Shown one piece after another: positions 46,601 through 56,523 of a stretch of DNA of 64,000 nt. Below the pieces are notes generated by a model. It was given only the letters and a program-made list of their open reading frames with translations. It ran no database searches and was not told where the DNA came from. The translations under genes and the position numbers were made by a program. This DNA is from Microplitis mediator (lineage: Eukaryota; Arthropoda; Insecta; Hymenoptera; Braconidae), in contig NC_079970.1 of NCBI RefSeq assembly GCF_029852145.1, positions 7,006,001 through 7,070,000 on the forward strand, given 5' to 3'. Positions within the stretch are counted from its first letter, which is position 1, and each line of letters starts with the position of its first letter.

Positions 46601-49600
46601 AAATTTATAGCGATTATTTTTATCGCATTAACTCGACAGATATAGATACATCTATATCTAGGGATGTTTATAATACATCTATATATCATAAATATAATAC
46701 CAAAGACGAATTATTTTAGAATCCAATTGGTAAATCTACTGAGCCGCAGCAAAGGAGCCGTTCATTCTCTAATTTCCGTTTTACCCCAGATTATTTCCTT
46801 CGTTTAATCTCCGTTGGGAAACGGTTACGATGGAAATATATATTTTTTATATTTCACCTCTCATTTTTCCTGTTGATGGAATTATAGTGATAAGCTTCTT
46901 TTTTATTTCATTTTTTAAAAAAACAATTACCAGAATGCAAAAATATTTTTTCTACACCATATATATATTTTTTTTTTTTTTTTTTAACATGAATTTTATT
47001 CATAACATCATAATTGATGTACCTTTTAATAAAATGACATAAATTAACAACATATTCATTATTTTGATATTAATATATTAAAAGCTTAGTACACAAAAAA
47101 AAAGAATTTCTTAGTAAAAAATTTTTACCCGCCCCAAGAAATTTTTTAAATTATGAATTAAAATCAAAAATTTTCTTAGGGTGAGAAAAAACTTTTTCGC
47201 GCCAAGAAATCGTTTTTTTTTAATGTACGTTTAAAAATGAAATACACTGTAAAAAGAGCTTTTTAAGAACGGACTCAATTTAACACCGGCATAGGCAGTG
47301 TTAAAATACCGGTGTTAAATCGGTGTGAAAAAAAAATTCCACGTATAGAAAGTAGAAAAAAAATCTGAAAACCGCCTGACCCTGCGGGCCAGCCCCAAAA
47401 CTTCCCGGTGTTTTCAAGATCAGGGAGCTCGGAAACATTTTTACTTGTAAATTTTGAGCTCTTCGAGCTCAAAAATTTGTTAGGCCGGTAAAACATGCCT
47501 TCACTGAAAAATTATAATTTTTGTCCAACGATATCTTTGGATGGAATGAACCGATTTCAACGTTTTTGGTGACAATCGAAAGGGCTGACCAAGACTTAAA
47601 ACTGATTACATTTTGAGCCGAATCAAGCAAGTTGTTTATAAGTTATACGCAAAAAACCAAAAACAATAAAAATTTTTAATTTTTATTCTTCGTATAACTC
47701 GTAAACTACATGACCGATCTACCCCAAAATCTAATCAATTCTAAGTTTTGGTGAACCCTTTCGATTGTCACCAAGTACGTTCAAATCGGTTGGTTCGTTC
47801 CAAAGATATCGTAGGACAAAAAAAGTTTACACACAACACGCACACACACACACGGACGTCCATCCGGGAATAGTCAGAATAGCTTCCTAGGACCCCAAAA
47901 CGTCGACATCTGATGAAAACTCGATTTTCGGAAATTGTACCAAAATCAATAACTTCCCTTTTTTTTGAAAATCTGCAATTTTCTTAGCGGGAAGTTAAAA
48001 ATATAAAAATTCAATGACTATTATCTGGATGAAATTTTAATTTTGCTATATACTTATTTAAATAATTATTTATGTTACACGTAATTTATTTAAAAATTAC
48101 ACAATTTTACACCCAACATTTCAATCATGAATAATTAAATTAATTAATAAAATCACTGATTAACTACAGTGATCGAGTAAGCAAAAATATTCACAAAGTA
48201 AAATATTTTCAACACCGGGAAATTTTTTTAACACCGGTAAGGAATATTCACATCGGCGGTGGTGTTATTTTAACACCGCTTTCAGTGTTAAAACTTAACA
48301 CCGAAAATTTTAACACTCACACCGCCCAGATTTACCCCCGTTTTTTTATACAGTGTAGAAATACATATTTACGTTGTCTTTTTTTTTAAATTTTTTATAC
48401 CTCATGTCCATTAATTGTATTTTTCGTTTGAGAAATATTAATTTTTCCATTCAGAAAAAAAGCAACAACCTCCATCTGTTACCGTAAAGATTAATAATTT
48501 AACATTTGGTGTATCATAAATTAACCTTACACTGAAAATATTCAAAAATATTCATATTAAATAAATTATTAATTATACAAACATCTGACAAAATGTTTTA
48601 ATAAAGTAAAAACAGAATAATAGCACCAATATATATTTGATCAGAGTAAAAAATTTAACAAACAATATGAAGCTCGGTATTTATTAAAAATTAAATCAGC
48701 AGCCGGCTAATACATTGACTTACTCTACTTAATTTGAAATTTAATCAACATTCTCCTCATTGCTTTGTCCTTAAACGTTTATTTATTACAAAACATTAAG
48801 TAAATAATTATCATAGTTTTGTTTCTTTTTATCTTTTATTTATAAATAAGTTATAAAAATAAAATGAAAACTTAAATAAAAGTATGGCAGGGAAAAGGGG
48901 TACATGCGCGCGCTTAACCCTCGCTGGTAATATCCTCTAGGGGTTGATGTCGGAATAAAATGAGACTTCGTCCAGTTCGTTGCGCGACGGTAAACTCGAA
49001 GGAACCGTATCGAAAATAAATTCAAAATACAAAATAAAAACAAAAGTTTAAAATATAAATTCAATTTATTTAATACGAAAATTAAATTAAGTGATTGACT
49101 GTAAAATTAGGTCGCGTTATATTTTATTTTAATCAAGTGAATACAAAAATTATAGTAACGAAATGTTAGACTGTATAAGTTTTTCATTGGACTTGAAAGG
49201 ATAGAAAACAAATCCAATTGACTTGCCGATATTTTTTTATTGTGTCAATAAATTTTTATCTGAAAATTTTTTTTCTCTATGATTTCCTTTTATTTTAGTC
49301 ACTTATTCTTATTGTCAATAAAAATCAGCACTCGGTAAGATATAAATTTATTCATATATTAAATTTGTTTTTTTCATTTAAATAATTTGGTCATAAATTT
49401 AATAATTTTATGTAAGCACTTAAAATGTATTGCAAACGGAGTAAAATAAATATCGAGTCCAATTGCAATGTTGATTTAATATATACAAAATTAATGCAAA
49501 TAATCCAGAATATCAGTGAAATATTTTAAATTAAATGATAAATGGAAAAATAAAAAATTTGAATAATAGATTACAAGTTTATGAGTTAAAGTTCAAAGTA

Positions 49601-52600
49601 CAGAATAAAAAAAGAATAGAAGTAGCTTATAAATTAGTACATATCGTACTTGAGTATATATACAGTCTCATATTGGATCGAAATCGTAGCGTTTAGTTAG
49701 TAAGTTATAGCTATGAATATATATCACTGTATATACATAGATATGACGTTTATATAATTCGCAAAGATAAACACGATCTGCACAAGCGTTAAAGGAGTAA
49801 ATTTACAGTATTAGGGTTATATTTACACGTTATTATACGAAAGTCAGCTGATTATTTATATAAAAATAGGTGGCAAAGTGAAATAGTACTTTGGGAGTTT
49901 CGACAGACGCGAATAACATTTATATTGATGTAGAAATTGCCACGATTGCGGATATACACAAACACAAACACGCTTGGCCGAGTTTAATATCGGTATATAT
50001 ATGTAAATATATGTATATAAGGTTAAGAGGCAATGGTTATATCGTAACAATGCGCTCCAATGCACCTAATGCAAGCACGTTTTCCGGTTTGGCGGGAAGC
50101 TGACACCTAACTTCTGGCACCAACTGTTACGGACCGTTGCGTTTTCAACGTGATGCACGACATCTCGACAAGACATTAATTCAATACATGAACTCAACTG
50201 TAATTAAATAATCCGTGGATTAACATTGTTTTTTAAGTATCCGAACTCGTGTCCGTACTTTATAATAATAATTAAATTCGTAGGATGTAATGAATTACTT
50301 TAAATAAATTGAACGTTTCGTCATTTATTTATGACTTTTGTGGCGTAGATAAAACCTTAATTGTTAAATATTTCGAGTAAAATTAACAGTAATTAATTTA
50401 AAGTCAAACTTTTTCAATAAGGATGAGTCGGATTATGGCTTTTTTTTTAATATTTCTTAATGACAAATATATTTGTGGTAAAGATATTAAATTTGTGACA
50501 AACAACGGAAAATTTGGCGATACTTGAGCGCATGGCCCAACTAATCTTTATTGGCAGCAATTGAATCATTTCTTTACCCCAAATTAATCACTTATTCCAC
50601 GCAATTAAATTGCTCGATTGTATTATTACTTTCTCACAATTAAATATTTATTTGGCTGTATCCAAAAATACGATGTCTTTGGCTAAAATAAATCTTCGTC
50701 GGCTCAAATAAATATTTTTTTCAGTGTATGTGTTAGACAATTGAATTATAAAATAAGGCATACAATCTTACTTAATTTATGCCAGTCCCTATCCGAAAAT
50801 TCCCATAGAATCCAATCAAATGCGACAAAAACCGCATAGAAACCAATACAGTCTAAGGTAAAAGACCCTGTTGTTGACCATGATCCAGTTTCTGACCTTT
50901 TCAACTTTTTTCTAACTTACTTAAAAAACTATAACTTTAAAAAGAAAATCGATTTTTTCTTAATTTATAGTAATCTATTCTGAGTCTAATTAATGGCAAT
51001 TTTAAAAAAATAGAAATTATTAACTTAATAAAAAAAAAACGATTTAGTCGTAGGTGACTGAGGAAGCCATTTTTTAAGTGTAGTCTAAACAGTTGATGTT
51101 AGAAGGTGCGACAATTGAATTTATGCACTAATTATCATGTCAGTAAAAAAATTTAATTAAAAATGTATGGATAGATCAATATTTAATTAAAATTTATTTT
51201 AATGTACGTATAAAACATATTAAAATGAGTTTTGTTGCTAAAATTTGAGGGTCAATAACTAGGCTCAATTTTTAAGGTATGATGAAGTTGTTGACCCTCA
51301 AATTCTAACTTACTACGAACGAGGTTATCTATTTAATTACATGTCTATAAAATTTGAAAATGACAATATTTATAGTTTTATTAAATTATTGTTTATAATT
51401 TTTTATAATACAGGTATAAATTGACATTTAATATTTATTTTTATAAATAAAAGATCATATTTAGATCTTGAAAGTATATTTTTGGAGTGATGAAATGGAG
51501 GAAAAAAAAAATAAACCAGAGTAGTTTTAACAAATGATTTTAATTTTTTCATTTCTGTAGTGTTTTATAGCATGCCTAATTATTTATATTTAAATATTTA
51601 AAAAACTATGTATTTTTTGTAAAAAATAATTAATTTATTTATTTAAACAATAATTTTAATTTATTTAAACTTAGTAAGTACTTCATAATCATGGTTTAAT
51701 ATGAGGGTCAGAAACCAGGCCACTGTGAGGGTCAGAAACTGCCACCTGAAGAATTCTGACGGTCAGAAACTGGGTCTCTGAAAGTCAATTTTTAAAATCT
51801 CAATTTAAATTATTAATTCAATTCAAATAATTATTTTACGCACATGACTTTATTTGACAAATCCTAAACTAGTCGATAAAATTTTTTTTTTCTCATTAAG
51901 TTAAATCTTACATTAACTATCATAGTATAACCTCAACCGGCACTCTTAAAAGATCAGAAACAGGGCCCCTTACCTTATAGGATTCTGTGCGGTTTTTGTC
52001 GCAGTTGAGTGGATTCTATGGGAATTTTTGGATAGGGGTATTACAATTGTCATTTGAGTGTTTTTTATAAATTATTATTGGGTTTTATTTTAATTGCTGA
52101 GAAAGTCATAAATAAATGACGAGATGTTCAATTTATTTAAAGTAATTCATTTATTTCCTAGTCCTATTTCCTACGAATTTAATTATTATTCTTTTTAAAT
52201 TTAAAATAATATATTTAAACAGGCGAAATGAATTACATCTAATCAATTACACTGTTTTTTTAAAAATAGTTTTTCATCGTTAGTAGCGTAGGTGACGAAA
52301 AGTTATCTCCGGAGAAATGAGAAATGTGATGATTTCTCTCCTTTTTTTTTGTTTATACTTTGTCGAGTGTGACACGTACATTCGTCTACAAGTCCTGTAC
52401 TCGTTTTATCTTTTACTTTTTTTTTGTTTTAAAAAAAAAGCTTGCGTCATGGGAATTATATACTTTTATACGAGAGTCATCTGAGTTTTCCATTTGCTTC
52501 ATTCATCCCTGCTTGCACATATTCCACACTACATGTACATACTCGAATCAGCAATATTAAGGACAATTTTACATTTTTTGAAATAAAATTGAAATGCTTT

Positions 52601-54613
52601 AAAGCCATTTGAGAGAAAACGTTGTTAGTCATCGTAGTGTTCTTACTTGAATACAAATTGCATTTTGAAAAATGTTAAGAAAGTAGTAAAGAATAAGAAC
52701 AACTGTAGTTCTCAGTTGCCAGCTTAAATAAAATTCATTTTCTTTTTGTTTAACTTTATATTTAAAATTATTTTCTCTTTGTAGAAGATAAAATATATAT
52801 CGATATAGTTAATCAGCTAGCGAGTATCGCGTAAAATAAAATTGGATGTAAATTGGCAAATGAAATAGCGTAGAAAGAATAATCGAATGTTCAATTGTCG
52901 AGTTTTACGTGCAATGTAATCTAGAAAAGAGGAGCGAAACAATCGATACCGAGCGAGCGTCGCTACCCTTAAGTCAAGGCCAGCAAAAGCTATACTTGTC
53001 GATAATAATACACTAAAAATCTCAGTACGATCTTGTGTGATGACGGCATTAGTTTATTGTTGTTTCATGTAACTCTGATTGTGTTTAGTTTCACGAGGTT
53101 ACTATATGTTTATTGTTGCTGTTGTTATTATTATTATACGTCTGAGTTGTGATAGGTGGACACGGTAATTCTCTTAACTCATGTCAAATGACTATAGTCG
53201 TCGTCAGTCCACCCGAGCACATCTAACTGGAACTGCTGGGTCCTTGATTGCACTCGACTAATCCGACAACTGCATCTGTCTCTCAACTCACTAATTTAAT
53301 CTCTAATTTACAACTAAATATTTTTGCATTAAAACTCAGTGCAATCACAACTTTAAATCATTTTTTATATTAATAATATCTACTTTTGCAATTTATTTTA
53401 TTATAACTTGATTCTGTCTGCTGAAATTAATGACCAAATTATTTTTAATGGAAAAAAAATTTTATATTTTAAATAGTTACATTGCTTTTATAAGATGAAG
53501 TGAATAAATGAAAAATATAGTCGTCTGTGGCTACTACGTCTTTCTGACTTATCCTGCATAAGCTTTAGGAAGTTAACCTCGAGTAGGATCCGATTAAGCA
53601 AGAAGACCGATAGTGGAGGGTTCCAAGCTGATCGATCTTCCTTGACAACAGTACGGTTGGCATAACAAATTCAATGCCCTCAAAACATCGACTGCTCTTC
53701 TGATCTTAAAGGAAAATAGAGAACATATTTTTACACATAAAAGTACAGAAAAAATCTGTAGACATCATAATGTCGTTGTCCTTAGTCCAATTTAATTATC
53801 TCGATTCGATTGTCTAGTCACAAAAAATGACAGTCAGTTTATTCAACTCGTTTTTTTATCGCTTCTATAATACTTCAATTTCGTCAACTAATGAATAATA
53901 AAAACACATCAATCGTTAAAGAGTAAATGACTTAGATCATTGCTGAACTTGAAAAAAGAAAGATTCTAAATAAAATAAAAGTTCATTTAAATCAGCAAAA
54001 AATCAAAGAATGTATTCAAGTGCAATCAATTACTGAATACAAAAATAGTAATTGGTTTGATAAAAATTACAAAAACCAGATACAAAATAGACAAACAAAC
54101 AGAAGCCGGATAGTGGAAACGCCAGAGAAATCGTTATGCAAAATCGGGCCCAGACCACGGCGCAGCGTATTGCGCAGTCTTGTACGCAGATTAAGTAGTG
54201 GAAGTGGGGGTAGTGACAAAGTCAGTCGTGCTGCAGACTCCAGATCATACAGTTCCACAGTGTCCGTCTCCGGGAGTAGCGGTAGTTCAGGTGGCCGCGG
54301 TAATCATAGCCGTCGTGCCAGTAGAGACGCTAGTCCTACTAGCAATTCAGCAACGGTTATTAGCAGTGATGTTAATGCAGCTGTTGCTGTTAATACTCCA
54401 CTCGGACATCCTGTCACCCCTCCTTATGCCTGCCAAGATTGGCGAAGGCTAGTTGGCAGTATACGACGTAAAGTCCGACGTAAAACACCATCCAGCAGTC
54501 CAAGTATCATTGACTCTCATGCTCACCATAATGATACCAAGAATCAAGATGATTTTCTCAAAGCAACCATGAGGATTTTTTTAGTTGTGTCACCGCCTAT
54601 GGCACGTGTCCAG
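31469..54613 (+). CDS. long basic, Ser/Arg-rich protein, N-terminal part (6 exons, continues)
   Basis: Exons: 31469-31640, 32975-33333, 38829-38907, 42864-42957, 45409-45529 and about 53936-54613. Phases 1, 0, 1, 2, 0 match at the first four joins, and the last exon is open in the required phase. About 500 residues are seen. Residues 1-57 are Lys/Asn-rich and disordered. Next come PSLRRKLGAFIRG, QPIRRSFSFNKDLHRVYE and VSRTHSFLDNS, rich in R-x-x-S sites typical of phosphorylated or 14-3-3-binding regions. Then VTRRRQKTSEQF, GWNAWGILRSSARNSLLR, a Ser/Gly tract, and WRRLVGSIRRKVRRKTPSSS. The last exon ends DDFLKATMRIFLVVSPPMAR and then VQ before a CAG|GTGAGA donor. No catalytic domain is visible, and signal peptide and membrane segments are absent. 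A scaffold or cytoskeletal/GTPase-linked regulator is a guess. I cannot name the family. Confidence 0.7.
31674..31850. mobile_element. degenerate CAGAAAAAAGG-family MITE, 34 bp after exon 1
   Basis: The family block TTGTGAATTGAAAACAAAAA is present, as are a mirrored TTTCAATTCATAATGC and a right end of TTTTTTCTGAG. It is more diverged than the copies at 17303 and 33410. Confidence 0.55.
31856..32010. mobile_element. intact palindromic 'GTACCCGATCAGG' MITE
   Basis: The left arm TAAAAGACCTAGTACCCGAT and the right arm CGAGTACTGGGTCTCTTA are complementary, with a TATTTAGTAAAATTTAG core. It is the best intact reference for the family, and the next copy starts only 11 bp downstream. Confidence 0.78.
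32022..32506. mobile_element. palindromic MITE split by a TA-flanked MITE
   Basis: The outer element begins AAGTAAGAGACCCAGTA, is broken at 32038, resumes at CCCGATCAGGAACCTAG (32369) and closes with ACTAGGTCTTTTATGTACC. The insert lies between two TA dinucleotides (32037-32038 and 32367-32368). Confidence 0.8.
32039..32366. mobile_element. TA-flanked GGTAACCATTACC-module MITE (nested)
   Basis: The ends are CGCGGAGAGAAATTTATGG and CCAAAAATTTTTCTCCGTG. The interior is a chain of ATTATGGTAACCATTACC palindromes. It is the same family as 61297-61916 and related in design to 20790-21379. Confidence 0.82.
32718..32887. mobile_element. small palindromic MITE with AATTCAGTGAAATTCAC arms
   Basis: The left arm CTCTCTGAAAATAATTCAGTG and the right arm TCACTAACTCATTTTTAGAG are inverted repeats. 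The centre is ATACCACTGGTTGAATTAGTGGTAT. A second copy is nested in another MITE at 61531-61690. It ends 87 bp before exon 2 of the long gene. Confidence 0.72.
32975..33333 (+). CDS. long gene, exon 2
   Basis: The acceptor is GGTTTTAG|ATGAGG and the donor is AATTCT|GTAAGA. The exon encodes DEGESAGNSKLDRKPSLRRK, the basic GAFIRGSADLPSVINRSFQ and RRSFSFNKDLHR segments, a His-rich turn (NQHHHEYGR), NAQWYNSLCSLAEVDS, and KCQVSRTHSFLDNS. It has the most protein-like composition of the gene. Acceptor phase 1 and donor phase 0 agree with the neighbouring exons. Confidence 0.75.
33410..34033. mobile_element. CAGAAAAAATGGATTTC MITE split by an 8-bp-TSD MITE
   Basis: The left end is ACAGAAAAAATGG and the right end is CTTTTTTTTCTGTG followed by TA. 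The halves 33410-33475 and 33870-34033 match the family at 17303-17500. The middle is a separate insertion. Confidence 0.75.
33476..33869. mobile_element. ATGAT(A/C)CTGAAGTTAGC-ended MITE with 8-bp target duplication
   Basis: The left end is ATGATACTGAAGTTAGC and the right end is GCTAACTTCAGGATCAT. AAATTTTC precedes it (33468-33475) and AAATTTTC follows it (33870-33877), an exact 8-bp duplication of the host MITE. Internally the ends recur near 33660-33690, so it may be a composite of two units. Confidence 0.82.
34034..35440. other. intron stretch of the long gene without coding signal
   Basis: A G+C-richer patch at 34270-34400 (TTCACGGGTCTAGTGGCATT, ACGCCGCAGTTCC) is free of repeat ends and may be conserved regulatory DNA. 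35025-35120 resembles the duplicated unit at 28077-28392. No exon is supported. Confidence 0.4.
35441..35842. mobile_element. TA-flanked CACTGTAAAAAATTTCGG MITE
   Basis: It begins CACTGTAAAAAATTTCGGTG after TA and ends AAAAAATTTTTTACAGTG before TA, 402 bp. Interior blocks TGTAAAAATGAACCCGG and TTTACACTACACCGGGT are mirrored. Confidence 0.82.
36787..38155. mobile_element. four-layer nest of MITEs
   Basis: Layer 1 (36787-38155) is a CTCCGGAGTGAA-family MITE ending CCCGATTTTTTACACTG before TA. Layer 2 (36926-37988) has CACAGGAAAAAAGGATTTC at the left and TTTTGTTTCTGTG at the right. Layer 3 (37480-37880) has CACGGGAAAAAATTTACTG and CAGTAAATTTTTTTCCGTG. Layer 4 (37517-37808) has CACAGTAAAAAATATTGTG and its complement. 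About 500 bp of layer 2 (36967-37479) has no relative in the window. The frame at 37379-37642 crosses layer borders and is not a gene. Confidence 0.75.
38829..38907 (+). CDS. long gene, exon 3
   Basis: The acceptor is TTTCCAG|ACTGTT and the donor is ATTG|GTAAAT. It encodes TVTRRRQKTSEQFTYGRHSD then YYDSAI, a basic, Tyr-containing segment. Phases in (0) and out (1) fit exons 2 and 4. Confidence 0.7.
39244..39668. mobile_element. A+T-rich foldback with CCATGAAAAAAATTTA ends
   Basis: The left end CCCCATGAAAAAAAATTTAT and the right end AAATTTTTTTCATGGAGG are mirrored. Inner mirrored blocks GGCCGATTTTCGTATATAT and ATATATACGGAAATCGGTC flank a TATATTTAATATA core. The whole 425 bp can fold on itself. 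Confidence 0.7.
40633..40947. mobile_element. CTCCGGAGTGAA-family MITE containing a G18 run
   Basis: The ends CACGGTAAAAAATTGG and CTAATTTTTTACAGTG match the 21382-21927 family without TA at the flanks. 40647-40664 is eighteen G in a row, followed by A and five more G, quite unlike the surroundings. Confidence 0.65.
41466..42532. mobile_element. 1.07-kb long-arm foldback element with an inner MITE
   Basis: The left arm from AAGGGCATTCTCAGACAGTG, continuing through TCAATGACTTTCAACTGTCA, is mirrored by the right arm that ends AGGACTGTCAGTAAATGCCCTT. Similarity extends some 300 bp inward (blocks with AACGACATAGAAGTAATTTTA and CTACTACGTTGTCC). A second partial start, AGAGCATTCTCAGACAAGG, lies near 42100, pointing to internal duplication. 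Confidence 0.7.
41797..42029. mobile_element. TAGGGTAGAGGTACC-ended MITE nested in the foldback
   Basis: The left end TAGGGTAGAGGTACCATTTG and the right end GGTACTTCTACCCTA are inverted repeats; GGCCACTGCTCC faces CTAAAGTGACCAG inward. A relative at 62120-62998 has been enlarged by another insertion. Confidence 0.72.
42864..42957 (+). CDS. long gene, exon 4
   Basis: The acceptor is TTTTTCAG|ATTTAAG and the donor is CGAGT|GTAAGT, both close to consensus. It encodes DLSKPPFEACSLPVLTNLSK then EKDEVEVEPMR, a short acidic stretch in an otherwise basic protein. It enters in phase 1 (Asp) and leaves in phase 2 (Val). Confidence 0.72.
43381..44152. mobile_element. TTCGAAT-rich element with TAGG...GCGAAT ends and an inner palindrome
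   Basis: The left end is TAGGAACCTGCGAAATCG, and the right end ATTCGCACACGCCTA is its rough complement. The interior is full of GAATTATTCGAAT-like motifs. A separate palindrome at 43783-43904 (TCCCTAGTCAAACTAGCCAG ... CTACTAGGGGA) interrupts it. Confidence 0.55.
45409..45529 (+). CDS. long gene, exon 5
   Basis: The acceptor is AGTTGCAG|GAGAG and the donor is TACTCA|GTGAGT. It encodes RESSRGWNAWGILRSSARNS, LLRLNTSSSTLGFKEPPDYS. It enters in phase 2 (GT plus G gives Val) and leaves in phase 0. The exon is distinctly richer in G+C than the flanking introns. Confidence 0.72.
47094..47227. mobile_element. short CACAAAAAAAAAGAATTTC MITE
   Basis: TACACAAAAAAAAAGAATTTC at the left and AAATCGTTTTTTTTTAATGTA at the right are mirrored. 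The interior has TGAATTAAAATCAAAAATTT and GCGCCAAGAAAT as in the 17303-17500 copy. Confidence 0.6.
47245..48355. mobile_element. TA-flanked CACTGTAAAAAGAGC MITE split by a dispersed element
   Basis: The ends CACTGTAAAAAGAGCTTTTT and CCGTTTTTTTATACAGTG stand between TA dinucleotides. The outer parts hold TTAACACCG and GGTGTTAA repeats as in 7046-7346. The middle, 47345-47998, is a different element. Confidence 0.75.
47345..47998. mobile_element. dispersed element with CGTATAACTCGTAAAC palindrome (nested copy)
   Basis: This is the longest of the three recognisable copies. It has CCTGCGGGCCAGCCCC near the left, GATATCTTTGGATGGAATGA, the central palindrome near 47690, a CACACACACACAC run, and CGGACGTCCATCCGGGAATA. 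Its limits are set by where GGTGTTAA-type sequence of the host MITE stops and resumes. Confidence 0.7.
48356..50785. other. intron stretch of the long gene, no exon seen
   Basis: Patches at 48895-48990 (ACATGCGCGCGCTTAACCC, TTGCGCGACGG) and 49890-50200 are less A+T-rich and free of repeat ends, so they may be regulatory. The open frames there lack splice sites in a usable phase. The rest is A/T-rich. Confidence 0.4.
50786..52038. mobile_element. inverted-repeat element split by a second one
   Basis: The outer arms are CCCTATCCGAAAATTCCCAT through GCGACAAAAACCGCA (50786-50838) and the complementary TGCGGTTTTTGTCGCAG through ATGGGAATTTTTGGATAGGG (51988-52038). Between them lies an inner element, 50857-51976, whose own ends are AAGGTAAAAGACCCTGTTG and AACAGGGCCCCTTACCTT. 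The inner one repeats GGTCAGAAAC and GTTGACCCTCA motifs. Confidence 0.75.
52039..53935. other. intron/possible alternative promoter before the last exon
   Basis: 52925-53280 and 53520-53740 are less A+T-rich and repeat-free; CGTCGTCAGTCCACCC near 53200 contains an initiator-like TCAGTC. An alternative start of the long gene could lie here, but the coding frame of the next exon has no ATG until 54569, so any such transcript would still need splicing. Confidence 0.3.
53936..54613 (+). CDS. long gene, exon 6 (5' border uncertain)
   Basis: The frame is open from a TAG at 53933-53935, which could itself be the acceptor GACTTAG|ATCATT in the required phase 0. This would add IIAELEKRKILNKIKVHLNQ. 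Another phase-0 acceptor is AAACCAG|ATACAA at 54080. From 54110 on, coding is clear: KSLCKIGPRPRRSVLRSLVR, a Ser/Gly-rich tract, NTPLGHPVTPPYACQDWRRL and VGSIRRKVRRKTPSSSPS, then ATMRIFLVVSPPMARVQ before CAG|GTGAGA. The hydrophobic MRIFLVVSPP strand suggests the start of a folded domain continued in the next exon. Confidence 0.68.
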
Positions 54614-56138
54614 GTGAGATATTTCCGAGTATAAATAAATTGTTATTGAATAATATATACTTTTTAATTGTATCCTTGAAAAATTTTATAGTATGTTCGT
54701 TCTACCCGCGTTTTATAGTTTTTACTTGATCTTTTGCTTATTACATTCTTGACCCACCTTTTCTATCCAATCATGCGGCTGAGGTTGCCTTACTATACGT
54801 TGCTGCATTTGCGTGACAATCGGAGTGGCTCAATTGCTGTTAGCACTTTTTTACTCGTACTCACCTCCCACTTTAGTGTACAGTTTCAGCTAGAGTACGT
54901 AAAATATATGTATTGAATTGTTACACAGTTTTTTGAAGAGAGAATTTTTTTATTTTTTATAATTTTATTTCACTGTTGAAAAATGAAGTTTTCATTATAA
55001 AATGAAATAAGATTATAATTATACTTAAATAGAATTTGGGTTATTCCTTTAAGTCTGTTGAGAATAGTATTATTTATTACTCCGAGGTTTATAATTACTT
55101 TAGATAATTTATCTTCATAGTCACTTATTTTCTTAGTACGAATGTACATAAAGGAACACTCGGAAGACAGATGATTTCACCAAAGACGCCCATCTTGGCG
55201 CCAGGCAAACGAACAATTATCTCTTTCTCTTTTGCGTTCGAGATTTCTAGATAACTATTCTAATTAAATAACTCGTCAGTTTTCTCACGAACTTAAACAA
55301 TTAAGGTAATTACGTAATCAATAATAATTATTGAAAAGAGATTTGCCTTTTTTATTGGCGATAATAAAAACGATTATAAAAAAAAAAAAAAATATATTGA
55401 GTATATTCATACGCGACCTAAATGAAAGGTTATTAATTGATAATTGGAACCTATGGAGTTATCGAGCCATTAATTATTTGTTTCAAGTGATAAATAATTT
55501 TTGGAATTAACCACGATATATTGCGATGATATTTGTATTCATATTTTATCAAAATCCTTGATCACAGATGTTTCATAATTAGAGGTTTAAATCAACCTGC
55601 AGTCAGACGATTTATTTATTAAAGGCAACTTTGCATTATCATAAACTTTTTTTTTTTTTTTTACTTTTGAAACTTTGTCACGAATTTGTTCTTTAAATTT
55701 AATAACACGTAAATAATTGACAATTTGTCATTTTTAAAAAGGCAAAAATAAATAGCAACGAGTAGTTACAAAGTTACAAAGACACTTATTGACAAGTTGA
55801 TGTTTTCAACTTTACGATTTTTTTTTTCTTTCCCTCCGTAATAACATTCTTTTAGTATAAGGGAAAACTTTATGATCCACATCTTTTATTAGTATTTTCA
55901 ATAACTATATCTTTCTATCCCTCTTTAGTTAACTTTCATTATTAAAATAGAGATTCATCAAAAAAACTTTTTACTCTGATCACATCTCACTAAATTAATT
56001 ATGTCTGACTCTAGGTATACAACTATAGTGATTATTATTATTATTATTACTATTATTATTATGATAATTATTATTATTATTATCATTATTATTACTATTA
56101 GGTGGCTTAATAAAATTAAAAGCAAACATTTTAATGTA
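54614..56138. other. probable intron, no exon seen
   Basis: It follows the donor at 54614. An ATT microsatellite fills about 56030-56100. CGCCCATCTTGGCGCC at 55188-55203 is a small G+C patch with a GGCG/CGCC inverted repeat. No frame with splice sites can be supported. Confidence 0.4.
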
Positions 56139-56523
56139 CACAGTAAAAAAAGAATTCATCAAAATGAATACATATCGTGTGTAAAACGAGCGGCTTACAC
56201 TTATTTATAAATTATTTTAACATGTCGTAAGTGTTGAAAAAGTTACACACGTATATGTTAAAAGTAAAAAATTTCCCAAGAATTCTTTTGTGATGGTCGA
56301 GATTATTTTTAAAATATGTTGTGTGTTAATTTGACAGTAACATATACCAAGTCTTACTTTCGTATAAAATAACATTTTTGTGTGTTAAAAGATCAATCGA
56401 TTGCCACAGTTCAGACAAGATAAATACTGTGTTTTAAATTGACACACAAAAGTGTTAAAAATTCAACACTCAGAATTTTATCACACGCTTTTTTTACACT
56501 TTGGCGATTCGTTTTTTACTGTG
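56139..56523. mobile_element. TA-flanked CACAGTAAAAAAAG MITE
   Basis: CACAGTAAAAAAAGAATTC follows TA at the left; GATTCGTTTTTTACTGTG precedes TA at the right. The interior holds GTGTGTTAA and TTAACACAC-like blocks. It is related in its ends to 37517-37808. Confidence 0.78.

Noticed and set aside
49891..50103. 70-residue frame in a less A+T-rich patch
   Set aside because: No splice sites in usable phase; the frame includes TA-rich simple sequence in its middle.
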